A stretch of DNA of 37,415 nt from Nautiliaceae bacterium (lineage in GTDB: Bacteria; Campylobacterota; Campylobacteria; Campylobacterales; Nautiliaceae), in the NCBI GenBank assembly GCA_027036005.1, contig JALVTJ010000021.1, forward strand, positions 1 through 37,415, in the 5' to 3' direction. Positions 1 to 7,541 of the stretch are shown piece by piece (position 1 is the first letter of the stretch; every line of letters starts with the position of its first letter). Below the pieces are notes generated by a model. It was not told where the DNA came from. It saw only the letters and a program-made list of their open reading frames with translations, and did not search any database. The translations under genes were made by a program, and so were the position numbers.

Positions 1-10
1 TAATAAACAT
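1..10 (-). CDS. Possible start of a further gene, cut by the window edge
   Basis: An ATG on the minus strand occupies 10..8, directly after the corA stop codon at 13..11, and the frame stays open to the edge. Only three codons are visible (Met-Phe-Ile). No clear Shine-Dalgarno lies in the corA tail, so this may be chance. No function can be given. Confidence 0.2.
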
Positions 11-775
11 TCAACTTTTCATCATTTTCCATATTGTAATAACAATCGGTATTTCAAGTATAAAAGCGACTATCACGGCTTTATACGTGCCATACGGATC
101 ATTAACCAACGGTAATCCACCGGTATTCATTCCGAAAAAACCAGTTATTAAGCTAAGAGGCAAAAAAACACCCGAAAGAATTGTTAAAATAAACATAATT
201 TTATTCATTTTTTCATCCTGCTGCGCTTTAAAAAATTCATATAAATAATTAAGTTTATCAATGGCATTTCTTGAAAAAGAAAATGCCCTATTTAAATGTT
301 CTTGTAAATCTTTGAATGCGTAATTTTCGCTAAGTTTATAATGTTTTAAAAATCTCTCAAACGCTATAAGCGCTTGTGCTATAAGTCTTTCTATTAGAAC
401 AAGATTTTTTTTTAGTTTAAGCCATTTTTTAGTAAACGATTTTTCAATAATCCCCTCATACATTTCATCTTCCATTTTTGCAATTTGCATATGAAAACTA
501 TTAAGTTTAGCCAAAATCTTATCCACCCTGACATCCAGATAATCATAAAAATTTTCAATCCCTCCAAGCTCTATGAAATCATTTGTTTTTCTATTGAAAA
601 AATAGATTTTCTCATTTTTAAACAAAAACACATAAGAAAATATCTCCACATTATCGTTTTTTATAAAAGGTAATCTTAAAATCAACAGCGAATATTCATT
701 GGAATAATCAAAATCACTCGGATGTTCACTGTTTAATATATCTTCTATTAAGAATTTGTTTTTTAAAAATTTCAT
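11..775 (-). CDS. corA: CorA-like magnesium/divalent cation transporter, short form
   Basis: 254-residue protein whose C-terminus has two hydrophobic helices joined by a loop. The GMN signature follows the first helix (TGFFGMNTGG), which is the hallmark of the CorA/ZntB channel family. The N-terminal part is soluble, charged and rich in helix (about residues 80-180), as expected for the cytoplasmic funnel. At 254 residues it is shorter than the roughly 320 of well-studied CorA proteins, the shortening lying in the N-terminal domain. The start chosen is the ATG at 775, which overlaps the asnB stop as ATGA. A longer reading to 820 would lie inside asnB and adds residues with no family resemblance. 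Family assignment is firm. Magnesium specificity is inferred, since ZntB-type zinc transporters share the fold and motif. It is probably translationally coupled to asnB. Confidence 0.85.
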   Translation of the reverse strand: MKFLKNKFLIEDILNSEHPSDFDYSNEYSLLILRLPFIKNDNVEIFSYVFLFKNEKIYFFNRKTNDFIELGGIENFYDYLDVRVDKILAKLNSFHMQIAKMEDEMYEGIIEKSFTKKWLKLKKNLVLIERLIAQALIAFERFLKHYKLSENYAFKDLQEHLNRAFSFSRNAIDKLNYLYEFFKAQQDEKMNKIMFILTILSGVFLPLSLITGFFGMNTGGLPLVNDPYGTYKAVIVAFILEIPIVITIWKMMKS

Positions 776-2469
776 AAAAATTCCTTTTCGAACCATCTTG
801 AAAAAAGATACAGCGTCCATAAATGTTGCTTATATCTTTTTTGGCCGGTTTTTATTATTTGTTTTAAATACTCTTCGTTAAATATTTTCGATTTTCTGTT
901 TATATCGACAATAAATTTTAATTCCCTCTCGGCTTTTAGCCATTCCAAAAAAGGATAGGCAAAACCTTTTTTTCTGCGGTTTATTATTTTTTGAGGCAGA
1001 TATTTTTTTGCTATCTCTTTAATTAAAAATTTATTGCTTTTTCTGATATTATCGCTGAGGCTAAAAACAAATTCAACCAAATTTCTATCTAAAAACGGAC
1101 TTCTTGCTTCAATCCCGTAAGCCATAAACATTTTATCAAGTTTCATAAGCAAAACTTCCCCTACCCAAATTTTCAGATCAAAATATGTAAAATCAAAACT
1201 TCCCCACCCTTTTAAAAATCTTTGATACTCAACCTCTTTTGCTTTTGATTTTAAAACTTTGTTAATCTGTTTTTGGAAAAAAACTTCATTAATACCTCTA
1301 AAAACCGGCTCGGAGGCAAAAAATCTTCTGAAAATTTCCCACTCTTTAATATCTTCCTGATGTCTTAGAAGATATTTTTTAAGCCATGTTTTGTTTGGTA
1401 AATAGGAATTTAAAAAGCCTAAAAACTCTTCGTATCTCCTGTATCCCAAAAACAATTCGTCGCTGCCTTCTCCGCTTAATACAACTTTAAGAGGAATTTT
1501 GGAAGCCAAAAAATTAGCCGGGAAAAAACTGCTATCCGCAATCGGTTCGTCCATATCGTTAAGAACTTTTTCAAAATGAGAAAAAAAATCATATTTTGTA
1601 TAATTGATTTCGTAATGATCCGAATTAATATATTCAGCCACGAATCTTGCATATTTTCTCTCGTCGTAATTTTCAAATCCCTCGTATCCTATGCTGAATG
1701 TTTTGATTTTTCTAAATTTTGATAAAATTGAAGCTATTAAAGAACTGTCAATCCCTCCACTAAGCAAAGAACCAATTTCAACTTCACCTTGCATTCTTTT
1801 TTGAATAGAAGCTATTAAAAAATCTTCTAATGTTTTTATAGAATTTTCCATTTTCCATTTTACATTTTCAACTCTTTTAAAGTCATACCACCTTTTAATC
1901 TCCCCGTCATAAAAACACCCGGCTGGAAGTTTGTATATTCCTTTAAAAACAGTATTGGGAGCAAGGGAAGAATTATAGGCAAGATATTCCGAAAGAGCAT
2001 CAAAATTAATATCTTTTTCAATAAACGGTAAAATAGCTTTTATCTCACTTGCAAAAATCCCGTTCTTTGTAAAATAAAGCGGTTTTTTTCCAAATTCGTC
2101 TTTAAAAAGATATAATTTTTTATCAAAAATCGCAATTACAAACATTCCATCAAGCTTTCGGACAAAATCTACGCCAAATCTTTTCCAAAGTTCAAAAATA
2201 ACTTCAATTTCTGTCTTTGCATTTAATTCGTATTTATCGATAAGATGTTTATAATTATAAATTTCACCGTTAAATACCGCCAATATATCATCTTTCAAAA
2301 AAGGCTGGTTATTTAGGGCAATATTTTCAATAGCAAGTCTGTTAAAACCGAATGTTGCTTTTGAATTAGTTTTTATATCCTGATAATCAACGCCTCTGTG
2401 TATCATTAAACTTAAAGCTTTTTTTGCTTTTTCTTTGTTTATTTCACATATTCCGAATATTGCACACAA
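772..2469 (-). CDS. asnB: Asparagine synthetase B, glutamine-hydrolysing
   Basis: 565-residue two-domain enzyme making asparagine from aspartate, ATP and glutamine in the cytoplasm. The N-terminus is Met-Cys-Ala-Ile-Phe-Gly, so Cys2 becomes the class II glutaminase nucleophile after Met removal. Other glutaminase landmarks are HRG near residue 24 and NGEIYNY near residue 67. The synthetase domain carries the PP-loop SGGIDSS at residues 237-243, and the family GEGSDE motif follows. The start is TTG, fixed by the requirement for Cys2 and by AAAAAAGGA a few bases upstream. The linker between the domains (residues about 200-210, VENVKWKMENS) is encoded by a simple AAAATGG repeat discussed separately. 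Its promoter lies in the 40-bp gap shared with the divergent membrane-protein gene. A paralogue used in surface-sugar modification cannot be excluded, but the sequence looks like a full AsnB. Confidence 0.92.
   Translation of the reverse strand: MCAIFGICEINKEKAKKALSLMIHRGVDYQDIKTNSKATFGFNRLAIENIALNNQPFLKDDILAVFNGEIYNYKHLIDKYELNAKTEIEVIFELWKRFGVDFVRKLDGMFVIAIFDKKLYLFKDEFGKKPLYFTKNGIFASEIKAILPFIEKDINFDALSEYLAYNSSLAPNTVFKGIYKLPAGCFYDGEIKRWYDFKRVENVKWKMENSIKTLEDFLIASIQKRMQGEVEIGSLLSGGIDSSLIASILSKFRKIKTFSIGYEGFENYDERKYARFVAEYINSDHYEINYTKYDFFSHFEKVLNDMDEPIADSSFFPANFLASKIPLKVVLSGEGSDELFLGYRRYEEFLGFLNSYLPNKTWLKKYLLRHQEDIKEWEIFRRFFASEPVFRGINEVFFQKQINKVLKSKAKEVEYQRFLKGWGSFDFTYFDLKIWVGEVLLMKLDKMFMAYGIEARSPFLDRNLVEFVFSLSDNIRKSNKFLIKEIAKKYLPQKIINRRKKGFAYPFLEWLKAERELKFIVDINRKSKIFNEEYLKQIIKTGQKRYKQHLWTLYLFSRWFEKEFL
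1841..1870 (-). repeat. AAAATGG-type simple repeat inside asnB
   Basis: Read on the coding strand this stretch is GAAAATG followed by two tandem AAAATGG units and AAAATTC, giving the residues ENVKWKMEN. It resembles the GGAGAATTGAGAATGG-like tracts at 3841-3901 and 4811-4845. It sits exactly in the linker between the glutaminase and synthetase domains, where extra residues should be tolerated. The repeat is visible; its origin by insertion is inference. Confidence 0.5.
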
Positions 2470-2509
2470 AACGTTCCTTTTTTGATAGAATTTTACAAAA
2501 AGGTTTGCA
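2470..2509. promoter_or_regulatory. Overlapping divergent promoters for asnB and the 2510 gene
   Basis: This 40-bp gap must serve both directions. On the plus strand TAGAAT at 2486-2491 is a candidate -10 box and AAAAAGG follows as Shine-Dalgarno. On the minus strand TAAAAT at 2495..2490 is a candidate -10 for asnB, with AAAAAAGGA as its ribosome site. The two -10 boxes overlap, so the polymerases would compete. No good -35 box is visible for either, which is common in Campylobacterota. Confidence 0.4.
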
Positions 2510-3298
2510 ATGAGAGAAATTTTTACTTACACGTTTTTAAGTGTTGCCGAATGGAAAAAATTCCTAATATTGACTTTAATATTTTCCATTTTCACATTAC
2601 TTGAAAGCCTGCCGTTTATTAATATAATCGTATATATTTTCGAAAAAATATTATATTTAAACGTCGGTGTTTTTTTAATTTATTTACTTAATCGCTCTTC
2701 AAGCGAAAATAATTATTATGAAAATTTACAAAACAATAAAATCTCCTCATTTCTTTTTCATTTTTTGCCCTCTGCAATGGGAATTATGTTCGGATTAATA
2801 TTAATAGCATTTTTTTGGTTTATCTTTTTTATTATAATTCTTGAATTTACAGGGGCAATGTTTATATTCGCAAACCCAATTAACTTCATACAAAGCATTG
2901 CCAAAACAGCATTCATAACAAAAATTTTAATAGGATTTTATCTTGTTTATCTTATGTTTTATAGTTATATATTCTTAGGGAAATTCGGAGAAGCCTTAAA
3001 TAAAGAAAATTTCAAAGACGCATTTTTATCTATAATTTATTCTCTTTTTGATTTTCAGTTTTGGATTAAAACATTCAATTTAAAATATTTTTTAATTTAT
3101 TTTATTTGGAGTTTAATTGTTTTTAGCATCTATTTAGTAATGATGTTTATTTATTTATTTGAAATTTTTCCAAGTATTCAATTAAATCCCAATTTATCGT
3201 TAATGATTATACCTCTTTTTAGCGCTATTTCAATAATTCTTGCATATTTTACGTTTTTCAGCGCTCATTTTGCATATATAAGTGCGAAAAATCAATAA
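2510..3298 (+). CDS. Multi-pass inner-membrane protein, function unknown
   Basis: 262-residue, strongly hydrophobic protein with about five or six membrane segments, at roughly residues 18-60, 80-115, 140-165, 195-222 and 230-255. A short polar loop (SSSENNYYENLQNN) follows the first hydrophobic block. I do not recognise the family and see no catalytic motif. The ATG at 2510 is supported by AAAAAGG about 6 bases upstream and directly follows the divergent asnB promoter region. The gene is alone on the plus strand. Its last bases overlap the end of the convergent membrane-protein gene by 7 bp, leaving no room for a terminator between them. It could be a permease-like or envelope-assembly protein, but nothing in the sequence decides this. 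Confidence 0.75.
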   Translation: MREIFTYTFLSVAEWKKFLILTLIFSIFTLLESLPFINIIVYIFEKILYLNVGVFLIYLLNRSSSENNYYENLQNNKISSFLFHFLPSAMGIMFGLILIAFFWFIFFIIILEFTGAMFIFANPINFIQSIAKTAFITKILIGFYLVYLMFYSYIFLGKFGEALNKENFKDAFLSIIYSLFDFQFWIKTFNLKYFLIYFIWSLIVFSIYLVMMFIYLFEIFPSIQLNPNLSLMIIPLFSAISIILAYFTFFSAHFAYISAKNQ

Positions 3299-3888
3299 TA
3301 TTTCTTCTTCAATAGTAAGATGGAAATCAAACTCACAGCAGGAACAATGCTTACACCAAATAAAAAAGAAAGCGTATCAAAAAGACCTTTTTTTATAAGC
3401 CATATAAATCCTGCGATTAAAAAAGCATATCCCAATATTCTTATAAAATTGAACCCGCCTTTAAATGAAAACAATAAAATCTCATACCATTTTAATTTTT
3501 TATTTTTTAGTTTTTCCAAATTTTTTTCATCTATTTTATCCTCTTCATCATCCATATTATAAGGATCTTCGTATTTTTTTAAAATATCTTCCCCTACATT
3601 TCCGTTTTCAAGATTTCTTCTAACACTGTTCGAATATCCTATGAACGATCCTATAATAATCAGTGCCGTGGAAAAAAATGCTATTTGAGTATTAACAAGC
3701 CAGATATTGTTTTGTTCAAGATAACAAAAAACAACCACCCCTACATCCACCGCTATTAAGATTTTTATCAAATCCAAAAATATATTTTTTTGTTTCAATT
3801 TTTCATTTTTCTCGACACACGTTTTTTGTATGTCGGGCTCACTTTGTTCGCATTCTCCATTTTCCCTTATCAATTCTCTATTTTCCAT
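3292..3888 (-). CDS. Small integral membrane protein with repeat-derived N-terminus
   Basis: 198-residue reading from the ATG at 3888, family not recognised. Membrane segments are seen near residues 40-60, 70-90, 145-165 and 170-195, with a charged acidic/lysine stretch (DDEEDKIDEKNLEKLKNKK) between the pairs. The first 35 or so residues (MENRELIRENGECEQSEPDI...) are not family-like: they are encoded by a GGAGAATTGAGAATGG-type repeat and an adjacent inverted repeat. That repeat also supplies GGAG 8 bases before the ATG. A TTG six bases upstream (3894) could serve instead, and a TTG near residue 33 could be the ancestral start. The gene follows the radical SAM gene closely and is probably co-transcribed with it. 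Confidence 0.6.
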   Translation of the reverse strand: MENRELIRENGECEQSEPDIQKTCVEKNEKLKQKNIFLDLIKILIAVDVGVVVFCYLEQNNIWLVNTQIAFFSTALIIIGSFIGYSNSVRRNLENGNVGEDILKKYEDPYNMDDEEDKIDEKNLEKLKNKKLKWYEILLFSFKGGFNFIRILGYAFLIAGFIWLIKKGLFDTLSFLFGVSIVPAVSLISILLLKKKYY

Positions 3889-3901
3889 TCTCAATTCTCC
3901 A
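3813..3901 (-). repeat. GGAGAATTGAGAATGG-type repeat with adjoining hairpin
   Basis: Read on the minus strand, 3901 to about 3848 is an alternation of GGAGAAT, TGAGAATGG, AAAATAGAG and AAAATGGAG units. It is followed by an imperfect inverted repeat at 3835..3813: arms of 8 bases with 7 pairs (CGACATAC against GTGTGTCG), closed by a seven-base AAAAAAC loop. The composite begins right at the stop codon of the radical SAM gene and reads through into the next gene. It looks like an intergenic element captured as coding sequence. Confidence 0.55.
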
Positions 3902-4810
3902 TTATATATACGCTTTATAAAATTTAATGCCGCCTACCCATACTTCTTCAAGTAAATTTTCCTTAATCAAATCGTTAAAAATTTTTTGCGTCCTCTCATC
4001 CAAGATATTCTCAACATCACTCTGGCTAAAAGGTCTTTTTTTAAGAGTGTTTAAAAGTTCTTCTTTTGTCAGATTTTCGATTTTATAATTTATATTTTCA
4101 CGTGTGGGAATAAAAATATGCTGATTTTTAATATATTCAGCAAGTTCAAAAAGCCTATCGATTTTTACGCCTTCAACATTGTAAGCAGGAGGCCTGTCAA
4201 TTGTGGAAATATCAACCCTATCAGGTTTGATTTCGGCTAATACTTTATTCAAAGCCTGAAATTCCTCAACCTTATCGTTAATTCCTTTTACCACTAAAAT
4301 TTCAATTATCAATTCGCCTTTGTATAATTTTCTGAATTCTTTCATTCCTTTTATAATATTTTGCAAAAGTATATTTTTATATGGCCTGTCTATTTTTTTA
4401 AATGTTTTTTCATTTGCACTGTCGAGTGAAAGTTTTACAATATCAAGTTTTTTAAGGGTATTTTGAATTTCTTTTTTATCTATCGTAGAAGAATTGCTAA
4501 GAATTAAAAGTTTTTTATTCAATGTTTTCAATTTATCTATGAGTTCGTTCAAATGAGGATATAATGTAGGCTCGCCGTTGCTTGTAATTGTTAAGACATC
4601 AAATTCATACAAATTAACGCCTTTTTTAATTTCTTCAAAAATTTCATCAGCACTCGGGGGATTATCATACGATTCAACCGGTTTGGCTTTTTCCAATTCG
4701 CAATAAATGCAATCGAAATTGCATCTTTTTTTATCTGGGCTAAGATCAATCCCAAGACTCATTCCAAAACGACGAGAAGCCACTGGCCCGAAAATATATT
4801 GATATGTCAT
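3902..4810 (-). CDS. Radical SAM protein, TYW1-like family
   Basis: 302-residue radical SAM enzyme. The cluster-binding motif is CNFDCIYC near residues 31-38, a CxxxCxxC pattern for the [4Fe-4S] cluster and S-adenosylmethionine. The glycine-rich SAM-binding region follows (TSNGEPTLYPHL near residue 76). The N-terminus FGPVASRRFGMSLGIDLSP is typical of a widespread bacterial group of small radical SAM proteins often labelled wybutosine- or TYW1-like. Their substrate is not known to me, and tRNA modification should not be assumed for a bacterium. The C-terminal 80 residues form a basic helical domain. The start at 4810 is preceded by CGGAGAA, itself part of a repeat, at a rather long spacing of about 12 bases. 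It lies after yqhA and before the small membrane protein on the same strand. Confidence 0.85.
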   Translation of the reverse strand: MTYQYIFGPVASRRFGMSLGIDLSPDKKRCNFDCIYCELEKAKPVESYDNPPSADEIFEEIKKGVNLYEFDVLTITSNGEPTLYPHLNELIDKLKTLNKKLLILSNSSTIDKKEIQNTLKKLDIVKLSLDSANEKTFKKIDRPYKNILLQNIIKGMKEFRKLYKGELIIEILVVKGINDKVEEFQALNKVLAEIKPDRVDISTIDRPPAYNVEGVKIDRLFELAEYIKNQHIFIPTRENINYKIENLTKEELLNTLKKRPFSQSDVENILDERTQKIFNDLIKENLLEEVWVGGIKFYKAYI

Positions 4811-4845
4811 TTTTTATTAATTCTCCGTTTTATATTTTCCATTTA
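4811..4845 (-). repeat. Degenerate GGAGAAT/AAATGGAAA repeat between yqhA and the radical SAM gene
   Basis: The minus-strand reading is AATAAATGGAAAATATAAAA followed by CGGAGAATTAAT. It shares the AATGGAAAA and GGAGAATT words with the tracts at 1841-1870 and 3841-3901. It provides the only plausible Shine-Dalgarno for the radical SAM gene. Confidence 0.4.
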
Positions 4846-5370
4846 TTAATGTTCGCCTTTATGCATATAATAAAGCGCAAGAGCCAAAGCCAAAATACTT
4901 CCCGCAAGATACAGCATTTCAAGGGGAGTTGAAAAATTCATATTAATAACTTTTTTAAAAAAACTGACAATCAAAACCATAACAACAACTTTTCCAAGCT
5001 TATCTTTAAGCTCATCCAAACTATGAATCGCTAAAATTTTACTCCCGGCCTCAGAGCTTTCGGCATCATCTATTTTACTTATAAAAAGTTCATATAAACC
5101 GAATGCGAATATAAGCATTACAACGGCAATCAGATACAAATCAACAGCCCCTATTATTCCTCCTATGATTTTAGCATGAAAATGCTCCGGATGATAATGA
5201 TGAAAAACAAATTTATAAACTTCGACCACTATATTCCATACATCAAAACTTGCTACGACAAATAGTGCAATCCCACCAAGCATTCCGAAAATTACGGCCA
5301 ATATGACAATAAGTCTGCTTTTCCACAAACTCCCTTCAAAAATAGATTCTAAAAAATTTCTATTTCCCAT
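4846..5370 (-). CDS. yqhA: YqhA/UPF0114 family inner-membrane protein
   Basis: 174-residue membrane protein of the UPF0114 (YqhA) family. The N-terminus FLESIFEGSLWKSRLIVILAV and the segment IGAVDLYLIAVVMLIFAFGLYELFIS are characteristic. Four membrane segments are seen near residues 17-40, 68-95, 125-140 and 150-168. The family's biochemical role is not established. The ATG at 5370 has AAGGA at good spacing and overlaps the end of asd by 11 bp, so translation is probably coupled. In Campylobacter jejuni a gene of this family also follows asd, which supports orthology. Confidence 0.9.
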   Translation of the reverse strand: MGNRNFLESIFEGSLWKSRLIVILAVIFGMLGGIALFVVASFDVWNIVVEVYKFVFHHYHPEHFHAKIIGGIIGAVDLYLIAVVMLIFAFGLYELFISKIDDAESSEAGSKILAIHSLDELKDKLGKVVVMVLIVSFFKKVINMNFSTPLEMLYLAGSILALALALYYMHKGEH

Positions 5371-6415
5371 ATTTATCCTTTAAAAATCGCTCTCCTTGCG
5401 TTTGTATCCATTTAAGTCCGATTCTTACCGCATTAGTAGCTGCACCTACTCTTAATTGGTCTGCTACATTAAAGAAATGCAATACATTATCTTCATATAA
5501 ATCTTTTCTAATTCTTCCGACATATACATAATCGGTATCGGTTGCAATAATCGGCATAGGGTATTCGTTTTTTTGAGGATTGTCAATTACCTTTATATCT
5601 TCAAAATCAGCCAAAACTTCCCTTGCTTTTTCAACACTTACTTCTTTTTCACAATAAATAGTAATTACCTCACTATGGCTTCTAAGCACGGGAACTCTTA
5701 CGCAAGTAGGAGCAACTTCAATATTAGTGTGCATAATTTTATTGGTTTCATTTACCATTTTAAGCTCTTCTTTACTCCAACCACCTTCCATAAATTTATC
5801 AATATGAGGAATAACATTAAGAGCTATTTGCCATGGAAAAACTTCTCTCTCTTGCACTTTTTTATCAAGTTTGAAATTAAATACCGCTCTCATCTGCTCA
5901 ATTAGCTCTTCCATTCCTTTTTTACCCGCTCCGCTTACGGCCTGATAAGTCGCCACATCCACTCTTTTTATATTAAATTCTTTATGAAGGGGGGCTAAAC
6001 TGATTACCATCTGAATAGTTGAACAGTTAGGATTTGCAATAATTCCCTTTTTTTTCCATAACGCTATATCTTCCGGATTGACTTCCGGAACCACCAAAGG
6101 AACGTCTGGATCCATTCTAAAATAGCTTGTATTATCAATCACAACCGCTCCCGCCGCCGCTGCACAAGGAGCAAATTTTGCACTTACACTTCCTCCCGCA
6201 CTAAAAAAAGCAATATCAATCTCCTCTTCTTTAAATACTTCGCAAGTTAGCTCTTTGACTTTTAAATTTTCACCTTTAAATTCAACTTCTTTTCCGACAC
6301 TTCTTGCACTTGCCAAAGGAACAAGTTTTTTTATGGGAAAATCATATTCTTCCAAAATTCTTAAAAATTCTTCTCCCACGGCTCCCGTTGCTCCCGCTAT
6401 CGCTACATTATACAT
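5360..6415 (-). CDS. asd: Aspartate-semialdehyde dehydrogenase
   Basis: 351-residue enzyme reducing aspartyl phosphate to aspartate semialdehyde with NADPH, the branch point to lysine/diaminopimelate, threonine and methionine. The N-terminal Rossmann motif is GATGAVG (residues 8-14). The catalytic cysteine is Cys131 in NPNCSTIQ, and QAVSGAGKKG near residue 158 is the substrate-binding segment. Length is normal for the family. The Shine-Dalgarno GGAG overlaps the last codons and stop of flgR, and only one base separates the two genes, so asd is downstream in the flagellar operon and likely coupled to it. The pairing flgR-asd is also found in C. jejuni. No odd residues were noticed. Confidence 0.97.
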   Translation of the reverse strand: MYNVAIAGATGAVGEEFLRILEEYDFPIKKLVPLASARSVGKEVEFKGENLKVKELTCEVFKEEEIDIAFFSAGGSVSAKFAPCAAAAGAVVIDNTSYFRMDPDVPLVVPEVNPEDIALWKKKGIIANPNCSTIQMVISLAPLHKEFNIKRVDVATYQAVSGAGKKGMEELIEQMRAVFNFKLDKKVQEREVFPWQIALNVIPHIDKFMEGGWSKEELKMVNETNKIMHTNIEVAPTCVRVPVLRSHSEVITIYCEKEVSVEKAREVLADFEDIKVIDNPQKNEYPMPIIATDTDYVYVGRIRKDLYEDNVLHFFNVADQLRVGAATNAVRIGLKWIQTQGERFLKDKYGK

Positions 6416-6416
6416 T

Positions 6417-7541
6417 TTAACTCCTTATTAAAAATAAATCTTCGGGTTTTATAATTTTTCCTTCGCTTAAAATCGCAGCCCTTTGAACCACATTAATTAA
6501 CTCTCTTACATTTCCGGGCCATGAATAATTCAAAAGCTCGTTTTCAGCTTCTTTTGAAAACTCTTTTTTTTCCAGATTATACTCTTTCACAGCCTTTTGT
6601 AATATAAATTTTGCAATCGGAAGTATATCATTTTTTCTTTCTTTTAAAGAAGGAATTTTTATAGGAATTGTAGAAAGCCTATAATACAAATCTTCTCTGA
6701 ATTTAGTCTCACTTATGAGTTTTTCGATATTTTGATTAGTAGCGCTGATTATTCTTACATCAAGTTTTTTAGCTTTCGTGCTCCCAAGTGGAAAATATTC
6801 CTTCTCTTGTAACACTCTTAATAGTTTTGCCTGTAAATTATAAGGCATTTCGGCTATTTCATCCAAAAAAAGCGTTCCTCCCTCGGCAAGTTCGAAAAGT
6901 CCTTTTTTATCACCTGTTGCATCGGTAAAAGCGCCTTTTTTAAATCCGAAAAGCTCGCTTTCAATCAAATTTTCAGGTATAGCACTCATATTGATGGCTA
7001 CAAAATTCCCTTTCCTGCCGGAATTATTGTGAATGAATCTTGCAAATTCCTCTTTTCCGACACCGCTTTGTCCCAAAAGTAAAACATTGACATTTTTTTC
7101 CGCCACTTTTTTTGCAATTTCCAAAACTTTTAAGGAATTTTTATCTTTTATTATAAATTTATCTTCAATATTGACTTTTTTGTTTTGGGTTTTTTCTTTG
7201 AAAATTCTTTTACTTTCGATCGCTTTTATCAAATCTTCTATTTCAAAAGGTTTTGTTAAAAAATCTTTAACTCCCAACCTTATACACTCTATTGCTCTTT
7301 CAAGAGAAGCGTTACCGGTTATCATTATTACTTCATATTCACCGCCAAGTTTTTTTACAAACTCAATCCCGTCCATTTTGGGCATTGTTATATCCGTTAT
7401 AATTAAATCTATGCTTTTATCGAGTTTTTTAAGAGCGCTCACGGCATCTCTAAATTCAACAATATCATATCCTTCTTCTTTAAGCGCAATAGAGAGAGAT
7501 TTTCTCATATTAATATCATCTTCCACAATCGCTATTTTCAA
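6417..7541 (-). CDS. flgR: Sigma-54-dependent flagellar response regulator FlgR
   Basis: 374-residue NtrC-family activator that, in Campylobacter and Helicobacter, is phosphorylated by FlgS and opens sigma-54 promoters of rod, hook and basal-body genes. The receiver domain is residues 1-115 with acidic residues at 8-9, phospho-acceptor Asp50 (IITDITMPKMDG) and a conserved Lys in FLTKPF. The AAA+ domain has Walker A GQSGVGKE at 157-164, the sigma-54-contacting GAFTDA loop at 203-208, Walker B GTLFLDEIAEM and a SWPGNVREL sensor II segment. The protein ends about 15 residues after the AAA+ region, with no Fis-type helix-turn-helix, as in H. pylori FlgR. The start is TTG, overlapping the flgQ stop as TTGA, with AAAGGGG upstream. 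It probably acts from solution rather than from an enhancer. Confidence 0.93.
   Translation of the reverse strand: MKIAIVEDDINMRKSLSIALKEEGYDIVEFRDAVSALKKLDKSIDLIITDITMPKMDGIEFVKKLGGEYEVIMITGNASLERAIECIRLGVKDFLTKPFEIEDLIKAIESKRIFKEKTQNKKVNIEDKFIIKDKNSLKVLEIAKKVAEKNVNVLLLGQSGVGKEEFARFIHNNSGRKGNFVAINMSAIPENLIESELFGFKKGAFTDATGDKKGLFELAEGGTLFLDEIAEMPYNLQAKLLRVLQEKEYFPLGSTKAKKLDVRIISATNQNIEKLISETKFREDLYYRLSTIPIKIPSLKERKNDILPIAKFILQKAVKEYNLEKKEFSKEAENELLNYSWPGNVRELINVVQRAAILSEGKIIKPEDLFLIRS

Noticed and set aside
776-820. Start of corA at 820
   Set aside because: The extra residues are the antisense-frame shadow of the conserved AsnB C-terminus, and the ATGA overlap at 775 is the usual junction in this genome.
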